Below are positions 52,591 to 60,973 of a stretch of DNA of 63,177 nt, piece by piece. The position numbers and the translations under genes are program-made. The notes under the pieces are model-generated. The model had not been told where the DNA came from and ran no database searches. It worked only from the letters and a program-made list of their open reading frames with translations. Position 1 is the stretch's first letter. Each line of letters starts with the position of its first letter. The stretch is taken from assembly GCF_041904905.1 (NCBI RefSeq), contig NZ_JAYRMI010000014.1:1-63177 (forward strand), read 5' to 3'. The DNA comes from Zoogloea sp041904905 (GTDB lineage Bacteria; Pseudomonadota; Gammaproteobacteria; Burkholderiales; Rhodocyclaceae).

Positions 52591-55500
52591 ATGAGCCCGA
52601 GACACGTCCCTTCATCCAGCTTTGAGCGGGCCCTCCGATCAAGCGGCGTTTCGCCTTTTGTGGAGGGCCGCTGGTTTCTCGTGACCTTCGCCCTCGGGCT
52701 GATCGTCACCGCGCTGGTGTGGGCGCATCTGCGCGATCACGAGCGGGATCTCGAGAAAGTCCGCCACGCCGCGGCGGCCGACCGGCTGCTGCACCAGCTC
52801 AACGAGCGCCTCGGCAAGGTGGATTTCATCCTGCGCGGGGTGGCCGGCTTGTTCTCGGCCCAGAATCTGGTCGAGAAGCGCGAGTTCGAAACTTACGTGG
52901 CCGGCATCAAGCCCACCGACGCGCTGCCCGAAGTGGTGGCGATCAGCCTGGTGAGGCGGGTCGACGCCGCCCGGGTGTCGGCAATCGAGGCCTTGCTCAG
53001 CGCTGCCTACGAGCGGGAGGTGCGGGTGCTGCCGCCCGCCGACGGGGGGCCGTCCACGGTGGCCTACCCGGTGGTCTACCTGTGGCCCCTCGACGCCCAG
53101 ACTGGCCAGGCCATCGGCTACAACGGCTACGCAGACCCGGTCCGCCGCCTCGCCATCGACGAGGCCCTGCGGCATGGGGGCATGGCGATGAGCGCGCGGG
53201 TGGCGATGCGCGCCCTGGGCGAGGCCCAGAAGGGCGCGGCGGTGCTGGTCTATCGGGTGGCCCGCGCCGCGGACGACATCAGCCCCACCGACAGCCAGGA
53301 CGGCCTGATCGCGATGGGCATCGACGTGCGCCGGATGTTCTCCGGGCTCGCCGAGGCGGCCATCGATGGCTACGGCCTGCGCGTCGAGGATGTGGCCGGT
53401 AGCGAAGCCCAACTCCTTTTCAGCAATCTCGCCGACGAGTCGGCGCCGCTCTCGGAAGTCCGCACCGCCGGCTTCGGCGGGCGCAGCTGGCGGCTGTCCC
53501 TGGCGCCTCCGCCGCCGGCCGGCGTGGTGGCAGCCTCGACCCTGGTGGCGATCGGGGGCGCGGTGGGCAGCAGCCTGCTGGCCTTCCTGCTGGCCAGCCT
53601 GTCGGGGCAGCAGCAGCGGGCGAGGGATCTGGCCGACCTGATGACTGCCGAGTACCGGGCGAGCGAGAAGCGCTTCGAACTGGCGGTGTCGGCCACCGAG
53701 GAAGGGATCTGGGAGTGGGAGGCCGGACAGCCCCGGCTGTTCCTCTCGCCCCGCTGCGACACGCTGCTGGGCTACCCGAAAGGCGGCCTGCCGCGCGGCG
53801 CCCGCCAGCTGCTGCGGCATCTGGCGCGGCCCGCCCGGAACGAGTTCCTGGCGGCCCTGCGTGCCCACCTGCGGGGCCGCGGCCCCCTCGACTGCGTGCT
53901 GCCGGTGGTGCGCATCGACGGCAGCGTGGGGTGGTTCCACGTGGCCGGCAAGACCGAGTTCCGGGTGGGCGGCAAGCCGGAGCGCACCGCAGGCGCGATG
54001 GCCGACGTGACCGGGCTGCGCCGGGCCCAGCAGGAGGTCATCGATTCTCACGCCCGCCTCGATGCGCTCTACCGCCACGCGTCCCTCGGGATGGCGATGG
54101 TGGACGGCAAGGGGCGGTATCTGCAGGCCAACTCTGAATTCTGCCGGATCGTCGGCTACAGTGAGGATGAGCTGTGCCGTGCGTCGCCGCCGGTGCTCAC
54201 GCCCCCCGAGTACGCGGCGCGGGATGCGCGGGCGGTGGTCGAGGCCTGCCTGGGCGCCCGGGCCGAGGCCTACGAGAAGGAGCTTCTCCACCGTAGCGGC
54301 GCGCGGGTGCCGGTGATGGTGATGACTTCGGTCGTGGGTGGCAGCGAGGGCGGCCTGCGCTGGGTGGTCGTCGAGGACGTGACCGAGCGCAAGCAGGAGC
54401 AGCGGGCCGTGCAGGAGGCTAACGCCACCAACGAATCCCTGATCGCCGCGATGCCCGACATGCTTTTCCAGCTCGACGGCAACCTGCGCATCGTGCGCTA
54501 CCACGGCGACAACCCCGAGCTGGCGATGCTGCCGGAGGATTTCCTGGGCAAGCGGCTCGACGAGGTGATGTCGTCCGGCACGGCGCGCGCTTTCTGCGCG
54601 GCGGCCAAGGCGGCGGCCTGCAGCGGGCAGGTTCAGCGGCTGGAGTATTCCTCGCGGCGGGGCGCCGACCGGTTGCGCCACTTCGAGGCTCGGCTTCGGT
54701 CGGTGCGTACCGGGGGCACCCTGCTGGTGATCCGCGACATGACCGACCTGAAGGAAACCGAACTGGCCCTGCGGGAGAGCGAGGCGCGCTGGCAGTTCGC
54801 CCTCGACGGCGCCGGCGACGGGGTGTGGGACTGGAACATCGCCGAGGGGCGGGTGTTCCGCTCCGATCGCTGCAAGACCATGCTTGGCTACGCCGTCGAC
54901 GAGATGCCGGACGATCACGCCAGCTGGGCGGCGCTGGTCCACCCGGAGGATCTGCCGGGCCTGCTGGAGGCGCGGCGTGCCCACCTGCGCGGCGAGACGC
55001 CGATGCTGACCCGCGAGGTGCGGGTGCGGGCACAGTCGGGGCGCTACATGTGGGTGCGGGTGCGCGGGCTGGTGGTGGAGCGGGGCGCCGACGGACGCGC
55101 GCTGCGGATGATCGGCACCCACTCGGACATCGACGACGCCAAGGCCTGGGAGGCCCAGATCCTCGACCACAACCTCAACCTGGCCACCCTGGTGGATGAG
55201 CGCACCAAGGATCTGCAGGCCGCCAAGGACGCCGCCGAGGCGGCCAACGAGGCCAAGTCGGTCTTCCTCGCCAACATGTCCCACGAGCTGCGCACCCCGA
55301 TGCACGGCATCCTGGGCTACGCCAAGCTGGGCGAGACACGGATCGCCAGCGCCGGCCACGAGAAGCTACGCGGCTACTTCAACCGCATCCGGGTGAGCGG
55401 CGAGCGGATGCTGCTGCTGGTGAACGATCTGCTCGACCTCTCCAAGCTGGAGGCCGGGCAGATGGTCCTCAATCTGGAGCCGGTGAGCCTGCCCGCGGTG

Positions 55501-55992
55501 GTGACGGAGGTGGTGGCCGAGTTCGAGCTGCAGGTCCAGGCCCGGCGCCAGCACATCGAGCTGACGGTGGACGACGGGCTGCCCCTGTGCCGCGCCGATC
55601 GGGCGCGGATCGGCCAGGTGGCCCGTAACCTGCTTTCCAACGCGGTCAAGTTCACCCCCGAGGGGCGGACGATCCGCGTGTCCGTCCGGGCGGGCGCCTT
55701 GCCCGACGGGCGCGAGGCGGTCGTCGTCCGGGTGTCCGACGAAGGCATCGGGATCCCGGCCGGCGAACTGGAGGCTGTCTTCGACAAGTTCGTGCAAAGC
55801 TCGCGCACCCGCACCGGGGCGGGCGGAACGGGTCTGGGGCTGGCGATCTGCCGCGAGATCGTCGAGGCGCACCGGGGGCGGATCTCCGCCCGGAACAATC
55901 CCGCTTGCGGCGCGGAGTTCATCGTCGAATTGCCGGCCTTCGTTCGGGCCGAAGAGATGCCGCCCGCACTGGCGGCGCAGGGAGAAGTCTGA
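52591..55992 (+). CDS. CHASE-PAS sensor histidine kinase
   Basis: About 1133 residues from the ATG at 52591; a GTG at 52564 would add nine. TM1 (about 22-44) and TM2 (about 315-340) flank a periplasmic CHASE-type sensor. Several PAS/PAC modules follow (about 370-490, 500-610, 620-730 and 740-860; the last has the PAS_3 form with W-D-W-N and H-P-E-D). HisKA has N-M-S-H-E-L-R-T-P-M-H-G, so His is intact. The HATPase has D-E-G-I-G-I-P and G-T-G-L-G-L-A-I. No receiver is fused. It overlaps the REC-HATPase gene (TGATG), its likely phosphorylation target. Confidence 0.9.
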   Translation: MSPRHVPSSSFERALRSSGVSPFVEGRWFLVTFALGLIVTALVWAHLRDHERDLEKVRHAAAADRLLHQLNERLGKVDFILRGVAGLFSAQNLVEKREFETYVAGIKPTDALPEVVAISLVRRVDAARVSAIEALLSAAYEREVRVLPPADGGPSTVAYPVVYLWPLDAQTGQAIGYNGYADPVRRLAIDEALRHGGMAMSARVAMRALGEAQKGAAVLVYRVARAADDISPTDSQDGLIAMGIDVRRMFSGLAEAAIDGYGLRVEDVAGSEAQLLFSNLADESAPLSEVRTAGFGGRSWRLSLAPPPPAGVVAASTLVAIGGAVGSSLLAFLLASLSGQQQRARDLADLMTAEYRASEKRFELAVSATEEGIWEWEAGQPRLFLSPRCDTLLGYPKGGLPRGARQLLRHLARPARNEFLAALRAHLRGRGPLDCVLPVVRIDGSVGWFHVAGKTEFRVGGKPERTAGAMADVTGLRRAQQEVIDSHARLDALYRHASLGMAMVDGKGRYLQANSEFCRIVGYSEDELCRASPPVLTPPEYAARDARAVVEACLGARAEAYEKELLHRSGARVPVMVMTSVVGGSEGGLRWVVVEDVTERKQEQRAVQEANATNESLIAAMPDMLFQLDGNLRIVRYHGDNPELAMLPEDFLGKRLDEVMSSGTARAFCAAAKAAACSGQVQRLEYSSRRGADRLRHFEARLRSVRTGGTLLVIRDMTDLKETELALRESEARWQFALDGAGDGVWDWNIAEGRVFRSDRCKTMLGYAVDEMPDDHASWAALVHPEDLPGLLEARRAHLRGETPMLTREVRVRAQSGRYMWVRVRGLVVERGADGRALRMIGTHSDIDDAKAWEAQILDHNLNLATLVDERTKDLQAAKDAAEAANEAKSVFLANMSHELRTPMHGILGYAKLGETRIASAGHEKLRGYFNRIRVSGERMLLLVNDLLDLSKLEAGQMVLNLEPVSLPAVVTEVVAEFELQVQARRQHIELTVDDGLPLCRADRARIGQVARNLLSNAVKFTPEGRTIRVSVRAGALPDGREAVVVRVSDEGIGIPAGELEAVFDKFVQSSRTRTGAGGTGLGLAICREIVEAHRGRISARNNPACGAEFIVELPAFVRAEEMPPALAAQGEV

Positions 55993-56909
55993 TGAGCATG
56001 GCAAAGATACTGGTCGTGGATGACGAGCCGTTCAACCTCGACATCGTGGCCGAATACCTGGATGAGATGGATTTCGAGCTGGTGATGGTGGAATCCGGCG
56101 AGGCCGCCTGGGCCGAGCTGGAGCGGCCCGACTCCAGCTTCGACCTGGTGCTGCTGGACCGGATGATGCCGGGCATGGACGGCATCCAGGTGCTCACCCG
56201 CATGAAGGCCGACCCGCGCCTGCAGTCGATCCCGGTCATCATGCAGACGGCGGCGACCTCGCCCGAGCAGATCCGCGAGGGGCTGGCCGCCGGGGCGTTC
56301 TACTACCTCACCAAGCCCTTCGAGGGCGAGGCCCTGCAGACCATCATCCGCTCGGCCCTCGACGACATGCGGACGCGCCGGGAACTCAGCGCCAACCTGG
56401 CCGATCACGCGCTGGCGCTGGGTTTTCTGGGCGAAGGCGAGTTCGTCATCCGCACGCTGCAGGAGGCCCACAAGCTGGCGTCCTTCGTGGCGCTCCTGGG
56501 GCCCCAGCCGGAGACGCTGGCGATGGGGCTGTCGGAGCTGCTGGTCAATGGGGTCGAGCACGGCAACCTGGGCATCGACTTCGCCGAGAAGAGCCGCCTG
56601 CGCGAGGCGGATCGCTGGGAGAGCGAGGTCGAGCGCCGGCTGGCGCTGCCCGAGAACGTGTGCAAGGCGGTCCGCCTGCGCGTGCTGCGGGACGAGGAGC
56701 GCTGGGTGTTCGAGATCGCCGACGACGGGCCGGGCTTCGACTGGCGACGCTTCCTCGACTTCGACCCCGAGCGCGCCTTCGCGCCCAACGGCCGGGGCAT
56801 CGCCCTGTCGCGCCAGCTCTCGTTCTCGAGCCTGACCTACATCCCCCCCGGCAACGTGGTCATCGTGACCGTGCCGCGGGTGCGCGCCGGCGGGGGCGCC
56901 GCGCGATGA
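55992..56909 (+). CDS. Response regulator with HATPase (RsbW-like) output
   Basis: Protein of 305 residues starting at an ATG overlapping the kinase stop codon. The receiver is complete: Asp10/Asp11, phospho-acceptor Asp56 (L-L-D-R-M-M-P) and Lys108 (T-K-P-F). The output is not DNA binding but a HATPase_c_2 domain with the N box E-L-L-V-N-G-V-E-H-G-N (Asn186) and D-D-G-P-G-F. This architecture suggests a phosphorylation-gated anti-sigma or protein kinase. No STAS anti-anti-sigma gene is adjacent, but a SpoIIE-type phosphatase gene follows 94 bp downstream, so a partner-switching module is likely. Confidence 0.85.
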   Translation: MSMAKILVVDDEPFNLDIVAEYLDEMDFELVMVESGEAAWAELERPDSSFDLVLLDRMMPGMDGIQVLTRMKADPRLQSIPVIMQTAATSPEQIREGLAAGAFYYLTKPFEGEALQTIIRSALDDMRTRRELSANLADHALALGFLGEGEFVIRTLQEAHKLASFVALLGPQPETLAMGLSELLVNGVEHGNLGIDFAEKSRLREADRWESEVERRLALPENVCKAVRLRVLRDEERWVFEIADDGPGFDWRRFLDFDPERAFAPNGRGIALSRQLSFSSLTYIPPGNVVIVTVPRVRAGGGAAR

Positions 56910-57003
56910 CCTGCCCGCTCATCCGGCGTGCCGCTTGCGGTCGCCCACCGATTCCCCCGGCGCCGGCCCCGCGCCGCCGCCTGCCAATGGTAGAGAGCTT
57001 CTG

Positions 57004-58542
57004 ATGGCTGAGAATCCGCTTCGGGTGCTGGTCGCCGACGACATTGCATCCAACCGAACCATCGTGGGGGCCTTTCTTTCCCACCTGAACTGCACGCCGA
57101 TCTACGCCACCGACGGCGTGGAGGCGGTGGAGCTGTTCCGCATGGAATCCCCCGATGTGGTGCTGATGGACCTGATGATGCCGCGCATGGACGGCTTCGA
57201 GGCCATCAAGCAGATCCGCGCGATGGCGGACGACCACTGGGTGCCCATCGTCATCCTGTCGGCGCTGTCGGGCGAGGGCGACATCGTCCACGGCCTCGAG
57301 GTGGGCGCCGACGACTACCTCGCCAAACCCCTGTCCTTCCCGGTGTTTGCCGCGCGCTTCAAGGCCCTGCGCCGCCTGCTCGACATGCAGCGGCGTCTGG
57401 CGGGCTCGCTCGAGCAGGTGCGGGCGGTGGCCAACGGGGTCATCGACGGCATCATTTCGGCCGACGAGAAGGGCACCATCCTGTCGGTCAACCGGTCGGC
57501 CACCCACATCTTCGGCTACACCGCCAACGAGATGGTCGGCCAGAACCTGCGGATGCTGATGCCCCAGCCCCACCGGGACCGCCACGACGACTACCTCGCC
57601 CGCTACCTGAGCACCGGCGAGAAGCATGTGATCGGGCAGATCCGCGAACTCTCCGGCGTGCGCAAGGACGGCACCCAGTTTCCCCTCGAGCTGGGCGTCT
57701 CCGACATCGCCCTGCCCAACCGCCGGATGTTCATCGGCGTGGTGCGGGACGTCTCCGAGATGCGCCGCATCCAGCGCCAGCTGGCCGAGGACGCGGCGCG
57801 GCTGCAGCGCTACCACGACGAATCCGAGCGCGAGCAGGAACTCGCGATGGCCATCATGGAGCGCCAGGTGCGCAGCGACTGGCTGCGCGACAGCGCGGTG
57901 CAGTACGCGGTGATGCCGGCGCGCAACTTCTCGGGCGACGTGGTGGCAGTGGCCCGCTCGCCCCAGGGCGCGCTCTACGCCATGCTGGCGGACGCCACCG
58001 GCCACGGGCTGGCGGCGGCGGTCAGCGTGCTGCCGGCCCTGGGCGCGTTCTACCGGGCGGCGGCGGGCAACCAGTCCCTCACCGAGCTGGTCACCGAACT
58101 CAACGGCCTGCTGTGCGGGCTGCTGCCCAAGGGGCGTTTCGTGGCCGCCTCGCTGGTGCGCCTGGAGACGGCCAGCCACACCGGGCAGATCTGGGTGGGC
58201 GGCGTGCCCGACGTGCTGCGCATCGACGACAACGGCAAGGTCGTCCAGCGCTTCGTGTCGCGCCAGCTGCCGCTGGGCATCCTGCTCTCCGACGAGGCCG
58301 GCATCGCCCACGAGACCTTCGTGTGGAACGAGGCCTCGCAGATCGTGCTGTGCTCCGACGGGCTTACCGAGGCGGAGAACGCCAGCGGCGAAGCCTTCGG
58401 CCTGCGCGGCCTGGAGGCTGCCCTGCAGGGCGCGCCGCGCAACGTGCGGGTTGGCGGGCTGCGTCAGGCGCTCACCCGTCACCTGGGGCGTCAGGCGGCT
58501 GGGGACGACGTCTCGGTGTTGATCCTCGACTGCACGATGTGA
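57004..58542 (+). CDS. REC-PAS-SpoIIE (PP2C) phosphatase with FixL-like PAS
   Basis: Protein of 512 residues from the ATG at 57004. The receiver has Asp12/Asp13, Asp56 and Lys109. The PAS domain (about 138-255) is FixL-like (M-L-M-P-Q-P-H-R, then R-H-D-D-Y) and has His208 in K-H-V-I-G, where FixL has its haem-ligating His. The C-terminal SpoIIE/PP2C domain (about 310-512) keeps A-D-A-T-G-H-G and C-S-D-G-L-T-E metal-site motifs. It would dephosphorylate a partner-switching protein when phosphorylated, and perhaps in response to O2. The partner is not encoded here. Confidence 0.87.
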   Translation: MAENPLRVLVADDIASNRTIVGAFLSHLNCTPIYATDGVEAVELFRMESPDVVLMDLMMPRMDGFEAIKQIRAMADDHWVPIVILSALSGEGDIVHGLEVGADDYLAKPLSFPVFAARFKALRRLLDMQRRLAGSLEQVRAVANGVIDGIISADEKGTILSVNRSATHIFGYTANEMVGQNLRMLMPQPHRDRHDDYLARYLSTGEKHVIGQIRELSGVRKDGTQFPLELGVSDIALPNRRMFIGVVRDVSEMRRIQRQLAEDAARLQRYHDESEREQELAMAIMERQVRSDWLRDSAVQYAVMPARNFSGDVVAVARSPQGALYAMLADATGHGLAAAVSVLPALGAFYRAAAGNQSLTELVTELNGLLCGLLPKGRFVAASLVRLETASHTGQIWVGGVPDVLRIDDNGKVVQRFVSRQLPLGILLSDEAGIAHETFVWNEASQIVLCSDGLTEAENASGEAFGLRGLEAALQGAPRNVRVGGLRQALTRHLGRQAAGDDVSVLILDCTM

Positions 58543-58569
58543 GCGCCGGGCCCCGCCGAACGGCCGGGG

Positions 58570-58585
58570 TGGCGTGCTTCTTGCT
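58570..58585 (+). promoter_or_regulatory. Candidate sigma-54 promoter of nasT
   Basis: TGGCGTG-N4-TTGCT with invariant GG (58571-58572) and GC (58583-58584) ten bases apart. The -12 half is perfect, the -24 half less so. It predicts a start near 58596 and a 26-base leader for nasT. Confidence 0.55.
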
Positions 58586-58621
58586 GGGGTTGGAGGGTAC
58601 TGTCTTTCATCCGGATTCCCC

Positions 58622-59197
58622 ATGTTACGAGTGCTGGTTGTCGATTCCTCACGGGAGCGCGCTGCCGATGTCTGTTCGGCGATCGCGCTGGCCGGTCATC
58701 AGGTGGCGGCGGTGCTGTCGAGCGCCCTGGAGCTGTCCGATCAGGTGCTGAACACCAAGCCCGACGTGATCTTCATCCAGGCCGATTCCCCCAGCCGGGA
58801 CACCCTGGAACACCTCGCGATCATGAACCGGGACTGCCCGCGGCCGGTGCTGCTGTTCTCCCAGGACGCCGATTCCCAGATGATCCGCCGCGCCGTGAAG
58901 GCCGGCGTGTCGTCGTATGTGGTTGATTCCGTGTCCTCCGAGCGGCTCGACGCGCTGGTCGAGGTGGCCATCGCCCAGTTCGAAGCCTTCCAGCACATGC
59001 GCGCCGAGCGCGACGACGCCACCCGCAGGCTGTCCGAGCGGATCACCATCGACCGGGCCAAGGGTGTGCTGATGAAGGCCCGCGATCTGGACGAGAACGC
59101 CGCCTACCACGCGCTGCGCAAACTGGCGATGGAGCGCGGGCGCAAGCTGGCCGACGTGGCCCAGGACGTGATCGACATGTCCAACCTGCTGCTATGA
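58622..59197 (+). CDS. nasT: ANTAR-domain antiterminator NasT
   Basis: Protein of 191 residues from the ATG at 58622. The N-terminal receiver-like domain is only partly conserved (Asp8 in the N-terminal site, Asp54 in Q-A-D). The C-terminal ANTAR domain (about 125-188) has R-A-K-G-V-L-M and the A-Y-x-x-L-R-K-L-A-M pattern. ANTAR proteins bind paired hexaloop hairpins in leader RNA and block terminator folding; such a leader lies directly downstream before nrtA. In known systems NasS holds NasT inactive without nitrate; no NasS gene is seen next to it. NarL/DNA-binding output is absent. Confidence 0.92.
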   Translation: MLRVLVVDSSRERAADVCSAIALAGHQVAAVLSSALELSDQVLNTKPDVIFIQADSPSRDTLEHLAIMNRDCPRPVLLFSQDADSQMIRRAVKAGVSSYVVDSVSSERLDALVEVAIAQFEAFQHMRAERDDATRRLSERITIDRAKGVLMKARDLDENAAYHALRKLAMERGRKLADVAQDVIDMSNLLL

Positions 59198-59238
59198 GAT
59201 AACCCGAAGGTGGTAGTGGCCCCTTGGGCGGGGCATCG

Positions 59239-59276
59239 AATCGGGGCGGAGGCGCGAGGGCGTCTCCGCCCCGATT
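59239..59276 (+). terminator. Strong 17-bp stem-loop after nasT
   Basis: A 17-bp stem with one G-T pair and a GAGG loop lies 41 bp after nasT. The T tract is missing, but the long stem should end or stabilise the nasT transcript and insulate the nrt promoter. Confidence 0.65.
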
Positions 59277-59348
59277 CCATTGGGCGGCCCGGCATGGCGC
59301 CGCGGTGGCGCGGGCGATGATCCGCCGTGGTGCGACGCCACCGGCTGC

Positions 59349-59365
59349 TGCACTGCAACAGTGCA
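59349..59365 (+). promoter_or_regulatory. NtrC-type enhancer site
   Basis: TGCACT-N5-AGTGCA is a perfect 6-5-6 palindrome of the NtrC consensus TGCACY-N5-RGTGCA. Its centre is about 122 bp before the predicted sigma-54 start, a normal enhancer distance. No second full site was found. Confidence 0.75.
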
Positions 59366-59452
59366 TGGCTGCGTCCGACAGGTGATACCCAAAAGGGGGT
59401 AGGTTTCACGGAAAAATGGAGTAGTTGATGTAAATCAAGGGTTTGCCGGCGC

Positions 59453-59468
59453 TGGCACGCTCCTCGCT
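59453..59468 (+). promoter_or_regulatory. Sigma-54 promoter of nrtABC
   Basis: TGGCACG-N4-TCGCT has a perfect -24 half and 4 of 5 bases at -12; GG (59454-59455) and GC (59466-59467) are ten bases apart. The predicted start is 59479, one base before the first ANTAR hairpin. Confidence 0.8.
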
Positions 59469-59479
59469 ATAAGTCGTTC

Positions 59480-59537
59480 AGTCGGACCAACGGCGGCCCG
59501 ACTTGATCAGGCGATCTCACTTGGACAAGGGCGTCCA
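59480..59537 (+). ncRNA. Two-hairpin ANTAR (NasT) antiterminator RNA
   Basis: P1 is 59480-59503: a 6-bp stem, one A-C mismatch, 2 bp, and the hexaloop AACGGC. P2 is 59522-59537: a 5-bp stem and the hexaloop AAGGGC. Both loops have A at position 1 and G at position 4, the ANTAR-target rule. P2's loop and 3' arm overlap the 5' arm of the leader terminator, so P2 and terminator exclude each other. NasT bound to P1/P2 would let RNA polymerase reach nrtA. Confidence 0.82.
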
Positions 59538-59584
59538 TCCCCTCGCGGTGCATTGCGGGGAGATGTGGCGCCCGTTTTTTTTTT
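59529..59584 (+). terminator. Leader terminator controlled by NasT
   Basis: A long imperfect hairpin (outer GGGCG/CGCCC, then CC/GG, ATC/GAT, CCCC/GGGG and CGC/GCG, with small bulges) is followed by ten T. It ends 32 bp before nrtA, so it must be overcome for nrtABC expression. Confidence 0.87.
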
Positions 59585-59615
59585 GAACTTTCGATTTCAC
59601 GATCAGGGGCGAGCG

Positions 59616-60872
59616 ATGAGCAAGCAATTCGACGACAAGTTTCTTTCCCGCCGCGGCTTTCTCAAGGCTGGGGCTGGCCTCGGAGGGATGATGGCGATGG
59701 GTACGATGATCCCCGCGGGCGGCGCATGGGCGGCCGGCTCCGACAAACCGGAACTGGAAGAGGTGAAGATCGGCTTCATCCCGCTGACCGACTGTTCGTC
59801 CGTGGTGATGGCCTCGGTGATGGGCTTCGACAAGAAGTACGGCATCAAGATCATCCCCAGCAAGGAAGCCTCCTGGGCCGGCGTGCGCGACAAGCTCGCC
59901 AACGGCGAACTCCACGCCGCCCACGTGCTGTACGGCCTCATCTACGGCCTGCACCTGGGCGTCGGCGGCCCCAAGAAGGACATGGCCGTGCTGATGACCC
60001 TCAACAACAACGGTCAGGCCATCACCCTCTCCAACGGCCTCAAGGACAAGGGCGCGGTGGATGGCGCGTCGCTGGCCAAGCTGGTGGCGAAGAAGGAGAA
60101 GGAATACACCTTCGCCCAGACCTTCCCCACCGGCACCCACGCCATGTGGCTCTACTACTGGCTGGCCGCCCACGACATCGACCCGCTCAAGGACGTCAAG
60201 AGCATCGTCGTGCCGCCCCCGCAGATGGTGGCCAACATGCGGGTGGGCAACATGGACGGCTACTGCGTGGGCGAACCCTGGAACCAGCGCGCCATCGTCG
60301 ACAAGATCGGCTTCACCGCCGTCACCACCCAGGACATCTGGACCGACCACCCCGAGAAGGTGCTGGGCTCCACCGCCGAGTTCGCGGCCAAATACCCCAA
60401 CACCGCCCGCGCGGTGATCTGCGCCATCCTCGAAGCCTCCAAGTGGATCGACGCCAGCGCCGCCAACCGCTCCAAGACCGCCGAGACCGTGGCCGCCAAG
60501 AGCTACGTGAACACCGACGTGGACGTGATCCGCAGCCGGATGATCGGCCAGTACGAAAACGGCCTGGGCAAGAGCTGGTCCGAAAAGAACTACATGAAGT
60601 TCTACAACGACGGCCTAGTGAACTACCCCTACCTCTCCGACGGCATGTGGTTCCTCACCCAGCACAAGCGCTGGGGCCTGCTCAAGCAGGACGTGGATTA
60701 CCTCGCCGTGGCCAAGGCCATCAACAAGACCGATCTGTACAAGCAGGCCGCCAGCATCGTCGGCGCGCCGGTGCCCAAGTCGGATTTCCGCACCTCCAAG
60801 CTCATCGACGGCGTGGTGTGGGACGGCAAGGACCCGAAGAAGTACGCCGCCAGCTTCAAGATCAAGGCCTGA
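59616..60872 (+). CDS. nrtA: Nitrate ABC transporter substrate-binding protein
   Basis: Periplasmic binding protein of 418 residues from the ATG at 59616; a longer frame would run through the leader terminator. A Tat signal S-R-R-G-F-L-K (11-17) and cleavage near A-W-A (about 39) show export in folded form. The mature protein follows the CmpA/NrtA/SsuA fold: I-G-F-I-P-L-T-D near the N terminus, F-P-T-G-T-H-A-M-W and the G-E-P-W-N-Q-R segment of the NrtA/CmpA branch. The Tat signal argues against it being the cytosolic sensor NasS. The gene ends just before a poor-quality stretch. Confidence 0.93.
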   Translation: MSKQFDDKFLSRRGFLKAGAGLGGMMAMGTMIPAGGAWAAGSDKPELEEVKIGFIPLTDCSSVVMASVMGFDKKYGIKIIPSKEASWAGVRDKLANGELHAAHVLYGLIYGLHLGVGGPKKDMAVLMTLNNNGQAITLSNGLKDKGAVDGASLAKLVAKKEKEYTFAQTFPTGTHAMWLYYWLAAHDIDPLKDVKSIVVPPPQMVANMRVGNMDGYCVGEPWNQRAIVDKIGFTAVTTQDIWTDHPEKVLGSTAEFAAKYPNTARAVICAILEASKWIDASAANRSKTAETVAAKSYVNTDVDVIRSRMIGQYENGLGKSWSEKNYMKFYNDGLVNYPYLSDGMWFLTQHKRWGLLKQDVDYLAVAKAINKTDLYKQAASIVGAPVPKSDFRTSKLIDGVVWDGKDPKKYAASFKIKA

Positions 60873-60880
60873 CCGGCGGG

Positions 60881-60963
60881 GGGGGCCCCCCCCCCGGCCC
60901 CCCCCCCCCCCCCCCCCCGGAAACCCCCCCCCCACCCCCCCCCCGCACCCCCCNNNNNNNNNN
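60881..60963. other. C-homopolymer stretch and 10-N assembly gap
   Basis: After the nrtA stop the sequence degenerates into C runs (to 60953) and then 10 N (60954-60963). The 12 bases before it (60869-60880) recur exactly after it (60964-60975), so the two contig ends probably overlap and the C run is likely a sequencing artefact. Confidence 0.8.
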
Positions 60964-60973
60964 CTGACCGGCG

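Noticed and set aside
52639..55359. 906-codon open frame on the minus strand
   Set aside because: Antisense to the CHASE-PAS kinase, whose motifs are unambiguous.
59442..59460. A further hexaloop hairpin (TGCC, GGCGCT, GGCA), considered as an ANTAR element
   Set aside because: The loop starts with G and it overlaps the -24 promoter box, so it is not transcribed.
59616..60872. NasS nitrate sensor
   Set aside because: The clear twin-arginine signal peptide marks it as the periplasmic binding protein.
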